From the NCBI GenBank assembly GCA_038363925.1, contig JAQQWL010000009.1:2542001-2606000 (forward strand): a stretch of DNA of 64,000 bases, written 5' to 3'. The notes below the pieces were generated by a model that did no database searches, had not been told where the DNA came from, and was given only the letters and a program-made list of their open reading frames with translations. The DNA is from Apiospora phragmitis (lineage: Eukaryota; Ascomycota; Sordariomycetes; Amphisphaeriales; Apiosporaceae). This document shows, in pieces, positions 24,445-36,121 of the stretch. Each line of letters begins with the position of its first letter. The stretch's first letter is position 1. The translations under genes and the position numbers were made by a program.

Positions 24445-25888
24445 AGTGACGACCTGTTCTAATGTCTGATGAAGGCCAAATGTATATCGATTTTGAGTGT
24501 CGGCGCCAGATGCGTTGGTTGTATTCGCAGTCGAGGGGTTCAGGCACAAGCACAAGCTTAGGTAAAGTCGGGAGTGGGTTTTGGGAGGCCTGGGTATGGT
24601 ATGCAGGTAAGGTAAGGTTAGTGGCAGGTGGCCCGAGTCGTAGTAGGCCCTGTGCAAAGAGACAACAGCTGCGCAGGTTCTTTGTTCGTTGGGGGGAGAT
24701 CTGACTCAAACACCGAACGAAGGGGAAAAGACTTTTTTGGTAGTTGATGTTTTTGTTTGGTTGATCAAGAACGACGACGCATGTGGCCAGCCTTGGACTG
24801 GATAATATGCAACTCAAAAAAAGAGAGGGATTGGATGTACTCGCATTGGGTGCTAGATTGGCGGCGTCGATACCTAATTTGATGGCCCCAGCTGTCCCTC
24901 CTACCCTCCCAGCAGCAGCAGCAGCAGCAGCCTGAACAAAACGGCCTGCACGCTGCACACTCACACACTCGCAGTGGTAGGTAGCGTGCGCGTACCCTCT
25001 TTGCCTCTCCCCTGATACTTGATACTGCCCGATACCCCATACCCCTTCGGATTACGTACGTGGTACCCTGTTCCATTCCCTACAGAACCGCACCCACTAG
25101 TGCCGACTGGGCATAGCTTCTTTCGCCAGCTGTTTCAATCCACATATTCCCTGCCCGAGCATGACAGAGTGTGTGCAGCGGGCTCAGCAATACACAGCCA
25201 TCGCCTCACTCACTCACCTACTTAAGGTTACTACCTCAGTATATCGAATGTAGGTGCCTAATGTCACCGCCATGACCGTCGTCACCCCTTCCAACCACAT
25301 TACGACCACAGTCAACAAGTACAGACAGACGCATACTGCCAACGTGGGATTGTACACATAGTAGTCAGACAGGTAAGAGAGAATTACGCTGAGAGGCTTT
25401 TCTCTTCTGTTTGGTTGGTAGAACAACTTGAGATTTTAGGGGTGGGTTAGTTGTAAACGCCTAAAGATGCGGGACATCTACATTCACGAGTGCAAGCTTG
25501 TGTTCACCCATGGGATACACCACCGATGAACGGAGAGGCTTATGTTAAACTATCTCTACATTACCAAGTACAAGAAAACCACACGCTCTATGTTGAAGTA
25601 CTCTTCCTCCATGTCTCTCGTGACGATGGCCTGATGTCCCCATGCACCGAAGCCAGAGCGTGCAATCAAAACACCAAGTCCAAACAGAGTGGAAATCAGT
25701 TGCCTATAGAGCTCATGTCAGGGCATGGCTGCTCTTCATCGCTTGTGCTTATACCAGGCGTAGACCCTCCGCCAAAATCAGCCTGTTTCGCCGTCTTATG
25801 CCTTATGCAAATGGTATCTTAATGACTCTGTGTATTCCCCAGATATGTAAGGAGGTTCTGTGGGAGATGGCCGCTGCATGTAGCCACG
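24445..25888. other. Intergenic: VPS1 promoter side and GID7 3' side
   Basis: About 1.4 kb with no supported gene. It contains the (CAG)7 run listed separately and, near 24,950-25,060, a stretch rich in TAC/GTAC repeats. Confidence 0.5.
24910..24930. repeat. (CAG)7 microsatellite
   Basis: Seven perfect CAG units in the region upstream of VPS1. It is not in a supported coding frame. Confidence 0.9.
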
Positions 25889-28289
25889 TTATTCCTCACC
25901 CATTGATTGCTCTCCATGCCACCCATTAGATTCGGCACCACTCGACTCCTGACTCTGGTGCAATGCCTCCAGGTGTATCCGCTGCCCCTCGGCGTTCGAC
26001 CAGCTGTAGAAATAGGGTTAGCGTCCAAAAAGAACCACGCTCCGTCAGAAGGGACGAGGGATACGCACATCTTCACCTTGCCGTCGTCCCCGCATGAGGC
26101 GAAGAGACATGGGTCGGTTGGGCTCCAGGACACCGAGTTGCATCGGGGATGGTGCCCGCTCAGCTTCTCGACAATCTGAGCACTGGCTTTGTGCCAGATG
26201 TTGATAGAGCCATCTGCAAGGAACACATGTCAGCATCGAAAGACCGAGTTTCCCCTGGGGACAGTTCATAAGCGTACCTTCGCTGCCGCTGAGCACAAAG
26301 CTCTCGTTTGCTCCTCCGAGCGCACTCCTAATCATATATTCGCCACCAGTATGCCCTGCATAGTCTTGCACTGCTTCGCGGCTGAGGAGGTCGAACAATT
26401 GGGCTTGGTCTTTCTGGAGGTTCACGAGTAGATGTCGCGAGTCCTTGCTAATGCTGATCGAGGTCAATCGGCAATGTAGTTCGATTTCGTATTCCCATAA
26501 CCTTGTCAGAAAGTTGCAGACATGGATGTGGTTGCGGTCATCCATGGCAACCAACCAGCGGCCATCGGGCGAAAGAGACAGATCCTCAACTCTGTGGTTA
26601 TTTGCCCAATCAAATATCTTCTCGCCATCAAGATCCCACTGGCAGAGACTGCGGGTCTTGTCCAAAGAACCTGTCAGAAATGAGCGGTTGTCAGGGGCCC
26701 ATACGCAGCTGCTGACGGGTTCTTCGAAGGGATTAATGTCCAAAAGAAGCCCGCCGGTCTAGAAGAATGGTTAGCGATAGGTCATGGGCGGCGCAGCGGT
26801 TATTTTTACTCACGTTGAGGTCCCATAACCGCGCATGTTTGTCTTGACAACACGTAACAATCATCGAATCGTCCCAGCTAAAGGCAACATTCCCCACCCC
26901 AGCGCGATGTTCCCGTTCCCCAAAGAGTGTGTAGTATCTTAAATGAGGGAACAGCCCATATTATCACAGTCTTTTCACTGCCGCAACTGGCCAATTTTGT
27001 CCCATCGTGAGAAAACGCCACCTGCCAAACTTCGCCTTGGTGGTCGTCGATATCGATAATGTTCTCGGTAGGGAAACGTCGCCTATCACAGAGATGGTCT
27101 GCGTAAGAGGGAGGTGATTTAGCGTTAGAATGGTACATGCACATGTTGATCTGATTGTGTTTGACCTGGTGCAGTAAGACTGCCAGACGATGCTCCGGAA
27201 GCATCACTGAGGGCGATATGCATCCTGTGAAGCATGTTAGTAGCCGCGCAAGTCTGGAATATGACAAGACAGTGAATGTAGGGCAATCTTACTGGAAAGC
27301 TCCGACAAGAGTATTTCCCGAGACCGGCCATAGGCGCCATCCCATTCCGCCTTCAGCTTGATGTCATCCGGAGAGTCGCACATCACCAGACTAGAGAGAA
27401 GATGTAACTTTTCCTGGTTTTGGTTTAACGGGGTCAACTCAGTACGCAGCACCATCAATGCCTGGCTCGTCTTTTGCTGCTCCAGCAACTCCAAGAACTT
27501 TTGTTGCCGTATCCAGAAGCGCATCATGTTTCGATCCGCGCCCTGCGCTAACACCAATCCGTTGCCATTCTGTGATGTCCGCTCAGCAGGCGCTGTGGCA
27601 CCTAATAAGAGATCTTCGGCATCACCCCATGCGCCATCGAGGACGGCAGTACGGAACGATGCTACTGTCGGGCTTTCCAGCTCAAATCCGCTATCTCTGC
27701 CCACGCTCTCGGCTGCGGTGTGATATCCCATATCGGACAGGACCTGTATCAGGATCCGCGTGACTTCCTCACGGTCATGGCCGAAGTACATGTCTGACAT
27801 TCTTGATTTCGAGGCGCCATTCGTGGCGAGAGCCGGCTTCTGTGTTCCATTGGCACTCGTCGATGCCCGCTGATATGACTTCCCGTTCGTATGATTACTC
27901 GTGCCGTTCGGCGCCGGCGTCCCGTCGCTGCCGGCTAGCATGGTGTCGTTTGCTCTTCGGCGTTTAGACTTGTGCTGGTACGTGGAAGGACCTGCTTCCG
28001 TATTCTGGGAAGTCAAATCCTGGGTAACAGACAGATCGTTTGAGGCTGTTGCCTCCGTCCCAGGACTTGTCCTCGCCCCTGCAGCTCGGTCGTTATCGGA
28101 GCTGGTTGGGTGGATCGGGAGAGTGTGGACGGTAGACGTGAAGTGTCGTTTGGGTTCCCTCCGGGGTGGTTGGTAAGATCTGGGGCTGAGAGGACTGTGT
28201 TGGTAGGATGCTGGGAAGGATGCGGAGTGGATGGGCCGTCGGAGGTGAATGGGGGTGATGGTGGGAGGTGGAGGCGGTTGGTCGGCCAC
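25889..28289 (-). CDS. GID7: GID/CTLH E3 ligase WD40 subunit Gid7 (WDR26 homologue)
   Basis: Supramolecular-assembly subunit of the GID/CTLH ubiquitin ligase that removes gluconeogenic enzymes. Exons 28289-27293, 27224-26814, 26758-26278, 26213-26069 and 26003-25889. Residues 1-165 are disordered. LisH (VTRILIQVLSDMGYHTAA) and CTLH (FRTAVLDGAWGDAEDLLL, then IRQQKFLELLEQQKTSQALM) follow. Next is ISPSVMLPEHRLAVLLHQ, typical of WDR26, and then a WD40 propeller (HQGEVWQVAFSHDGTKLASC; SSCVWAPDNRSFLTGS; NSVSWSPTDPCLFASCGDDG). One extra base in the G-run at 26918-26921 separates ILHTLW from EREHRAGVGNVAFSWDDS. Removing it gives 716 codons, close to the family size. The final residues after the last blade are not conserved. 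Confidence 0.92.
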
Positions 28290-30514
28290 TTCGACTGCTG
28301 CGGGAAAGTAGATTCCCGCAGCGAGGAAGAGAAGGTTTGAACAGGTCCGGTGGATTAGACGATTTGGATGCTGGTAGTGTTCGTCGGATCAGATGAAGGA
28401 CGGTATCTGGCAAGGATACAAGGTTCACTCGGGAAAGCTCGCTTGCCTCACGCCGGGGGCTCGCAGGTTCGAAGAATCGTGGCCGGGGGGTCGGAACTGC
28501 GAGGGCGTTGAAGTTTGATGGATGCGAACGGGTTTATGCAATGGTAATGGGCTTCTTTGAGACTTGAGGAGTCGATAGTTGGGAGCTTGTAGGTTACCGG
28601 ATGACCGCACACTTCGACAATAGCTGACCTCATGTCAAGTGGACCGTGAACCTAAACGATCTGGAACCCCAGCTGCCCAGGGCCGACCCAAGGGGGGCCC
28701 GTAATAATACCTAAGCCTGACGGCGAGGTGGTACCTTCAGCTAAAGTTGCAGGTGTTCAGTACCCAAAGTAGGTAAGGTTGCCAGGACGCAGAGTTTCTC
28801 CGGTCAAGGCCGAGAAGTATTGGGAGATGTTGGTTTGTCTCCCGTTCCCATGGCTACAACTTTGTCCGTATAAGTAGCATCAGGCCGAAGACAGTGGTCA
28901 TTGCATGTGGGAATGAACGAGATAGCACCGCGAGCATCCGAGGTGCCGCAAGAGAGAAACATTCATTCACGTTAATACCTAGTTCGCCTTACGCAGGAGC
29001 TAATAAGGCCATGTTACATGCTGGGAACCAGGTATAGACGGGCTCTATGTACGTGTAGGGAGCAGGTGCTCTTGCATGCAGGTAACCACCCACGTATACC
29101 TAATACAGTGAGCATATGTCAACAAACATCAACAAGAATGCATGAAGCAATGCCCCTCAAGCTCTCTTTTATCTTTCTTTCTTTTTCTTTCATTTATTCT
29201 TTGCACTGGCTGGCCAGAAGAAGCCGGCTGGAAAGCGCACACTGGGGATAAAAGGGTACGACAGTATGGACAGTTGATGTACAGACCCAGATCTTCAGTT
29301 GGGTTGATTGGTTTATTAATCTGCTACTGCGCTTGCGGCAACGCTGGCATGCTGGCCCTATCTTTGTTAGCCCTCAACCAATCAGGGCACGAGCGTGTAA
29401 ACAGTGTAGTTGGCCAACATCCAGACTCGAGTGACCTGGTTCGCTATGTATGGACTAACTACATTCCAGTCCTTTTTGAAGCACGGATTGACCATCAATC
29501 AATTCAAAGGATGAGTTTGTTGCTAAGACCGTACATGTATTGACCGGTACATTCAATTGGCGCCGTGCTGCTCTAGGCCCTTGTTATCCCACCTGCTACC
29601 CACTGACCGGCCGGGCAGTGTCAGCAGTTCATGTGACCAACCTTCCCTACATCACCACAGGAACTGCAAAGTTCGAATTAACAGGTCTTTCAGGGGATGA
29701 TCTTCTATCGATTTATAAATACAGCCTGGTCCGTAACAACTAAATGTTTATGAAAATCAATAGCAAGCATATTTCAGCAGCTCCTGGCAACGAGTAAGTT
29801 GGCCACTGCATCACTGCCAGGTGCCCCAATCCTACATTAACATGTCAATGTATGATAGAACGTACATGTAGGTAGGTTAAAGGCCGATGTACAAATAAAC
29901 ATTCGGCGATGACCCCACCCCTCCGCTCTACTGAGAGAAGAGTGCCACTAACACACAACTTGTGACCTGCCTGGGCTGCCTGGAGTCGATTGTTAGGATA
30001 CGATGATGATAATAGTCTCGACGGATCAGCCTGTCCCATTTAGCGACAGACGCTGTTGGGTTACCAAGTAACACATCGAAGATTGGCGCCATCAAGTAGT
30101 TGGGCGACGGAATCCCGCGCTGTACTTGAACGATGATAAGGGACCACAGAAATTGCAGCTTGTCTAAAGTAGGTACCGACTTGAATCATCCCCACCTGTC
30201 AGTCAAAGACTGGCTCACTCCCTGAAACCGGCCCTGTTCGTTGTCTCACACTGCATGTCCATTCAAGTTGAAAATGGGAAGACGGCTCCAGGTCTCATCG
30301 TGTTTGTGTTCGGCCATGTTGGGCTTGGCGCCAATGCTGCTTCAAAAAAATGACAATCATTGCGTGCCTTCGAGCCACCATGGTTGAGCAGGCGGATTTG
30401 TTGGCTCCGGCTCCGGCTCCGACTCTGGCGGCTACTAGGCCCGCAAGGAGCAGCACTGGCCAAGGGTTACTGGCTATGCCACCGCTATGTTTACCTCTCT
30501 ATGATATCAAACTG
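28290..30514. other. Gene-poor region upstream of GID7
   Basis: No supported gene in about 2.2 kb. The first ~350 bases should be the GID7 promoter/5' UTR. Beyond that are only short open frames lacking motifs, a few GTAGGTA-like repeats and T-rich tracts (29,166-29,195). Confidence 0.5.
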
Positions 30515-30945
30515 GAGGTCTCGAACTCGTCCGCGACCAGCTACTACACGTTGTCGTAGCTGGAAGGGATTCGACGGCAAGCTTGCTTTCCTGGATATGG
30601 TACGCTCGAGCTCTTCTCTTTGGATTAATGTGCTGACCCAAAATGGCTTTCACCTGCTCCGTAACCGAGACATCTTAGACCTGCTACAAGAAGAAATCGC
30701 ATCGGTCCCTAACAATACAGCGATCAGCCGTGAGCGACTGCAGAGACTGCGATTCCTTAGGTGCTGCATCATCAATAGCAAGCCTCTCCTGGCAATCTGG
30801 AAGGCTGGTACTTATAAATTTACATGTTGAGGCCTTGATACTCTACTCGTCAGTACCTACGAACACTCGTTTCGCCAACAAGCCCGCGGTCTTGCCAAAC
30901 GGAGGACCCGATGGTAGGACTCCGACTTATCTCCTGCAGATGGTA
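30515..30945 (+). pseudogene. Decayed cytochrome P450 fragment (CYP52-like)
   Basis: Three P450 blocks are visible in order but in different frames. The I-helix is at about 30,522-30,600, reading LVRDQLLHVVVAGRDSTA with the (A/G)-G-x-[DE]-[ST]-T core. The J/K-helix lead, LQEEIASVPNNTAISRERLQ, is at about 30,684-30,775. The region after the ExxR helix is at 30,829-30,940, reading EALILYSSVPTNTRF then PNGGPDGRTP. Fungal CYP52 (alkane/fatty-acid omega-hydroxylases) share this PSVPxNxR and GGPDG spacing. Stops (TGA, TAG) and inserted sequence lie between the blocks, the ExxR arginine appears as I (E-A-L-I), and no heme-cysteine motif follows. The N-terminal half is missing. This amount of damage goes beyond the one-base breaks elsewhere, so I call it a relic. 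Confidence 0.72.
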
Positions 30946-32082
30946 TGCCGTCGCATTGGGATAGTGTATGTTTTCGAGAAGCCTGTGGCAAGATAGCGCT
31001 CGTGAACTTTATAAATAGTTGTTTAGTAAAGACTGCGATAACATCTATGCCGATGAAGTATACAAACAACCAGGAAAGTAAGTATGCAGCGGAGTTGGTA
31101 GGTTGGTGCACGTGTTACCGGACCTCAAGTCGGGTGTTGATTACGCCGCGGTGGACGTGGACATGTGCAAATTCAACTCGACCCCGTCACCAGCCTGCTG
31201 AGCCTTCCGGGGCCACTAAGGGACCCCCGGCAGGTATACCGTATACGATGGTCCCTGTCCTCTTCCTAGCTAGGTGTGTAGAGGATGCCATCGTAAGGTT
31301 TTGGGTTCGCGACGTTGCCATTATCACGAGACCTATGGTGACAGTGGTCCCTGGAGCCTGGGTGCTGCGGTATTCTCCTCGGGCAAGATCATTGCTAGAG
31401 GGCAGCCGGCGTTGCCAGAGGACCCGATGGAATGGCTGTGCACGCTGCAGGCATCATGACAGGAAAGCGTTTGCTGGGGACTGCGATGTTCCAACTCGAC
31501 TCGAGAAGCTGTATCGCGTGTAGCAATTGGGTTAAGCGAGTTCCCACCTTATCGTCTTCTGTTCACCGAACAACTGCAGAACCACTCACATTCTAGGGGT
31601 CCAGCTCACTGTCGCTCCAGACCAGCCGCCAGGGGTAACGCAACTCGAATTAGGCAGACAATATGCACCTGCACCAGATACGAGGTAGGCTATTATAATT
31701 CCCATTTGGAGCAACGTCATTTGTTTATTGGTGTATTTCTATATACGTGGGTGTATGGAACAAGCCAAAAGGAATGTTTGAGGACCTTGGCATTGGCTGT
31801 CCTGCTCAGTTCAGTTAGCACCTTGATAACCAACAAGCAAGCATCACTTTTAGTGGAGTCTTCTGCCATTAGCAAACACTGGAACCCTCTATCGCCTCTA
31901 GCCTACCTACCACCTACCGTACCGACCTTAAAGTGCCGTACCTGCATGACGATCCAACGTTCCGGTCCCAGCACTTTCACGTTCTACGCAACTGACCACA
32001 AGCTGTACGGCCTTACGATAAGGACTTCCCGAGAGAAATTCCATCGACCCCAAAGTGTGTTTGCTGTAAGAAATCCTTCAAA
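30946..32082. other. Gene-poor region before the ceramidase gene
   Basis: No supported gene. A stretch at about 31,290-31,510 keeps partly open frames (GAAVFSSGKIIARGQPALP, then FAGDCDVPTRLEKLY in the next frame) that look protein-like, but I cannot name a family. It may be a second relic. Confidence 0.4.
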
Positions 32083-33070
32083 ATGGGTCACCACAATCGT
32101 CACTTCGCGGGCGACCGTTACGCGCTCCTAGGAGCCTGGAGCCCGCCAACAAGCACTGCAAAGTATGTACACAATCCAAACCGCCAAACTGCACAACGGC
32201 CCTCAACGACCCTCAAGGCTTACGGTGTGTTGCCAGTTTCTGCGAAGAAGACTATGTTGTCAGTCGATATATCGCCGAGTTTATGAATTCCATGACCAAC
32301 TTGCCCTACGGTATGCATGACTGATATCCCTGTATGAGAACTCAGTATAATCCCCATGAGAATATCGAAGACTCTTGCATCCTTATATCCATCCCATCTG
32401 ACACACTAGTAGTCTACTTTGCCCTTCGGTACATGTATGGTCCGGGCAGCCGAGGTCTCTTTAGGCCTCGCACCGACTTCATGTCGGTCTCCCTGCTGGT
32501 TCTGGGCATCTGCTCTTTCCTGTTCCACGCTCTCTCCGGCACACCCTCCAGTACGCCGACGAGCTCGGCATGCTGGGGCTGGCCTGGGCGCTCCTCCAGG
32601 GCATCTTGACGGTCCGCGGGCGCTCGTCCTCCAACGACCGCCTCGTCAACACCACCCTGAACATCGTCTTCCCCCTCTTCGCCGCCTTCTACGTCTGGAC
32701 CGGCAAGATCATCTACCACGCGTCCGCCTTCTTCATCATGATGGTCCTCATCGTCGTACGCGTCGCCCATCTCTTCTTCTGGCGCAAGCCGACCCTCCCG
32801 GAGGACAAAGTCCGCGTCTGGAACGCCCGCGGCCGAATCTCGCTGGCGCTGCTCGTGCTGGCCTACGTCCTGTGGAACATCGATCTGGAGTTCTGTGCCG
32901 AGCTCAGGCAGCTCAGGGAGCGGGTGGGCCTGCCTTGGGCTTGGCTCCTGGAGCTGCACGGCTGGTGGCACATCATGACTGCCATGAGTGCGAGCCAATT
33001 CATGGACACGGTAAGAGAGTTGCAAGAAGTGTTCGCCACAGAGGAAATCGCCAAAGAGGAGAAACGATGA
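32083..33070 (+). CDS. Alkaline ceramidase (YPC1/YDC1-type)
   Basis: Membrane hydrolase (CREST superfamily) that splits ceramide to sphingoid base and fatty acid in the ER/Golgi. Exons 32083-32162, 32237-32311 and 32413-33070. It opens MGHHNRHFAGDRYALLGAWS, then NFCEEDYVVSRYIAEF and NSMTNLPYVYFALRYMYG, matching the family's C-E-x-[DN]-Y-x-V-S-x-Y-[IV]-A-E-F start. Further signatures are SFLFHA (first His), LQYADELGML (Asp/Glu region) and LHGWWHIMTA (the zinc-binding His pair). About seven membrane spans. There are two frame breaks: one extra T in the run 32280-32283 (AEF to MNSMTN) and one base lost at 32530-32537 (SFLFHA to SLRHTLQYADE). They cancel, leaving 271 codons, 270 residues. Confidence 0.88.
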
Positions 33071-33211
33071 GTGGGCTGATGGTGAAGTCAAATCTTGAAG
33101 CTGGTGTGTGTATTATCTATTGGCAGAGGCTATTGCAAATCCAGGGCTGATTATGATTAACATGCATAGTCCGTCTACCTCTCAAATAGCTTTGCCGGGA
33201 CGGCTGTTGGA

Positions 33212-33877
33212 TCACTGCCCCTGATCGGCGCGCCCTTGCGAGGTATATCTAAATTCGGCATAATTTGTAAGGGCGTCTCGAAAACTATCAAAACCCGGCT
33301 CGCCCCGCTTTGGAATCTGAGCCGGTTTTGCCGGCCCTGTCGCCGTAGGCTCTTCCAGTAGGGCTTTGACGAGATCGCTTTGCTGCTGCAGGCCCCTTTC
33401 CATAATAGCATGCTTGTTCTTCTCCACTGTGCTCCATTGCTGCTGCATGCTGTAGTTGATGTGGTCGTTCCGGTCTTCATCGTACTCCATCTGCCTATGC
33501 ATCTGGTCGCGCTCGTCGAGCCACATTTGACGGTAGACGACTTGGTGGTGGTTCAGCTCCTGCAGCTCGTCCCGGAGCCGGTTCAGCGTCCAGAGCGTGA
33601 CGGCCGCAGCCACGCCCAGCCCGACAAACATGAACCAGAAGAAGAGCTGGTTGGTGTTGCCTTGTATCCCCGCAAGCTAGAACGAGCGCAACGTTTTGTC
33701 AGACACCCGGACGTACACCGAGATATATATGATCTTTTTGCTCGCGTGATCTTCATCAACTACTCAAATCGAAAGTCCACTCACCGTGCTATGCATTTCT
33801 GCAGCCCAGTTCGTTGCCGCAGTGACAATGTGCTGCGTCTGCACCTCCAACTGCTGGGGATCCGTGAAGAGAGCCAT
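33212..33877 (-). CDS. Small single-pass membrane protein with coiled coil (unrecognised)
   Basis: Two exons, 33877-33785 and 33676-33212 (donor GTGAGT, acceptor TTCTAG), exactly 186 codons. It starts MALFTDPQQLEVQTQHIVTA and continues WAAEMHST/LAGIQGNTNQLFFW. A single membrane helix, FWFMFVGLGVAAAVTLW (residues ~41-58), follows, then a charged helical segment, LNRLRDELQELNHHQVVY through NYSMQQQWSTVEKNKHAIMERG, and a short flexible tail. I recognise no family. It sits 141 bp downstream of, and convergent with, the ceramidase. The gene 34433-34743 on the same strand has the same plan (short first exon, one helix, charged tail). Confidence 0.7.
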
Positions 33878-34432
33878 CGTGGCTTAGACCGTCTTTGGTG
33901 AATGTGCTTGGTATTCGTACACCTCTCAAATTCTGCGAACGGAAAATGCTGTCGTTGTGTAAAATCTCACTCCAAATGGAAAATTAAAACCCAAGAAACT
34001 ATTCTACCTAGCTCATTGTCCTCGTCCGGACGTGAGCGGGCAACAAAGGGGGCCTTACCAGCTTGCCGCATTCGATCAACCATAGCCTCAAAAACTCAGA
34101 TATTCGCATTCGATATTTACATGTATTCATCTATAGTCAATACATAAAAGAAAAACGGCTCGGCGAATCATTACTCATAGATTTTGCCAATCGTGGGATT
34201 TATAATGAATAGCCCTAGAAGGCAACAGCTATATATACACAGAGCCGCAGTCCTCCTAGACCGAGAGCTTACATCACAAGACTAGGGTATAGAGCTCAGT
34301 ACCAGCCTCGCAATAAATAACACGATATTTACTATCTCGTATTGTACTGCACAAAATGCAATGGCGGGTTGGGTCTAGCATCCAGGATGATCTTGTCTGC
34401 CGGCCAACCACAACCTAATCCTCACGAGTCCT

Positions 34433-34743
34433 TCAACATTTTTGATCACCCACAACTTTCAGATAGGTATGCTTTGTGCTTTCATGTTCCGCTTCATTCG
34501 ATGGCTTTTGTTTCTCTAAGTCGTCGCTCTCCAGCAGCTGCCTCTGCCTCTCCCGCACCTCGTCCAGAACCTCCAGCATGATGAACCCAAAAGACGCTAC
34601 CACAATAACGGTGAAAAAAACGACGCAATCGAACTCATGCGATAACCTGGTCCACTAGTAAGCGCATATATTAGCCTCTGCAGTTCCTATGTTCAGGGGC
34701 GTTGCAGTACCTGTCTGTAGACCGTGTTGACGTGGTCAGTCAT
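34433..34743 (-). CDS. Microprotein with one membrane helix (84 aa, unrecognised)
   Basis: Found only by splicing. Exon 1 is 34743-34711 (MTDHVNTVYRQ), the intron is 34655-34710 (GTACTG...TTACTAG, 56 bp) and exon 2 is 34654-34433. The product has 84 residues: WTRLSHEFD, then a hydrophobic helix CVVFFTVIVVASFGFIML, then a highly charged EVLDEVRERQRQLLESDD and EKQKPSNEAEHEST to C-terminal GDQKC. Codons divide evenly and there is no internal stop. The plan resembles the gene at 33212-33877, 556 bp away on the same strand, but sequence similarity is not obvious. No known family; expression evidence would decide whether it is real. Confidence 0.5.
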
Positions 34744-36121
34744 GGCTATCGTACTAAGAACTTCGATATGTCCCCCATCTTGGTATCTGGTTATAAAAGT
34801 TGAAGTGAATGCGTAGTATAGATAGTGGTGAAGATGTTGTTACTGGGGTCCCACAAATTGGTAGAGAACTTGCTTGGTTGATGAAACAGCAACTCATCGA
34901 TGCAGATTCGTAGATGTCTTTGGTGGGTTTTAGGAGAAACCGGTTGCAGCCGACAGTCCATTGTAGACATTTTGAACAAAGCTTAGATTTTGTCAATGGG
35001 GAAATTCACCTACCAATGTCGTGTCAGAGCAATGACAATGCCAACCTCAAATGGCGGATGTGTCTCTGTTCGCTTCTCTTATTAGTCTGTGACCAACTGC
35101 TAACGGATGGCGACCTACGAGAAGGTCAGGGTATACAATTCGGGCTCAGAATAATATGCGTATCATGCTAATAGATGACTACCTACTCGGGTAGGTAGGT
35201 GATTGTCAGTCGTCAAGTGGGAGACGAACGATGTTTGATGATTCCACTAAACCTCCATATCATCTCGCTCCAGTGCATCCTCTATTTCCCATTAACCAAA
35301 CTAGCGTGTTACCTTGCCATGCGCGAGACGAGCTATCTCTATCTAATCGGCTGACTTGTAACGCTGCAGATATCCTGCAACTAGGTGCCGTTCTCCAAAG
35401 TATTGTGCTTCCGAAGAGGTTTTCGTACGGCAACAGTATGGCCGTGATCCAGTCTCTTATAGGTAGTTCAGTGACATCTCGACGTTGGGTGTACTGTCCG
35501 ACTTTGTCTTGGTTCGCCGTACATCGAAAGAGGGAGTAGGTTCTACGACACACATGGAAGGCCCGTGGAGGCGGTCTCGGAACGCAATGACAAGACCTGA
35601 ATGACTGCCCACATTGACTAAGTAGTATACCTTCTAGCATTTTCTGCTGCTGAAACCTTCACTGTTGGCAGCATGGCAATGAGCTAGGACAAAAGAGCCA
35701 AACCACTGAATATCACAGTAAGATGATATTATAGTAACGTTCATGATCCAACGAGCATGTAGTACGAATGGAATGTCTGCGTATATAACAATTATAGCCA
35801 ACGCGTAGCCAATGTTCCGAACGCGCTGGCCAAATGAAGCTGACTTGTGAACAGCACGCACTTTATGTGTAAACCTAATATACAAAACGATGTCTGTCGC
35901 CAACGCCGGGTATGCTTGAACGCTGTGCTGTGGTCTACTACAAGTGAAAATCAAACAAGGCCTTGTTCAGGCTCTCTTCGTCAAGGTGAGCCCAACTTTC
36001 TAGTTGAATAGAAAACATCAACAGGCGAAATGTGAGCTTGCCATCCTCGGTTCCCACCCACTCGCACCTCCCTCCATCCTACTTGGACCCTATCGACGAA
36101 AGGCTAGAGTGGTGCCAAGCT
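34744..36121. other. Gene-poor region downstream of SET9
   Basis: About 1.4 kb. Open frames up to 126 codons occur on either strand between 35,230 and 35,950 but show no domain or splice logic I can support. Confidence 0.45.

Noticed and set aside
33380..33901. 173-codon plus-strand frame opposite the small membrane protein
   Set aside because: Antisense shadow: the minus-strand two-exon gene has proper GT-AG sites and a single membrane helix.
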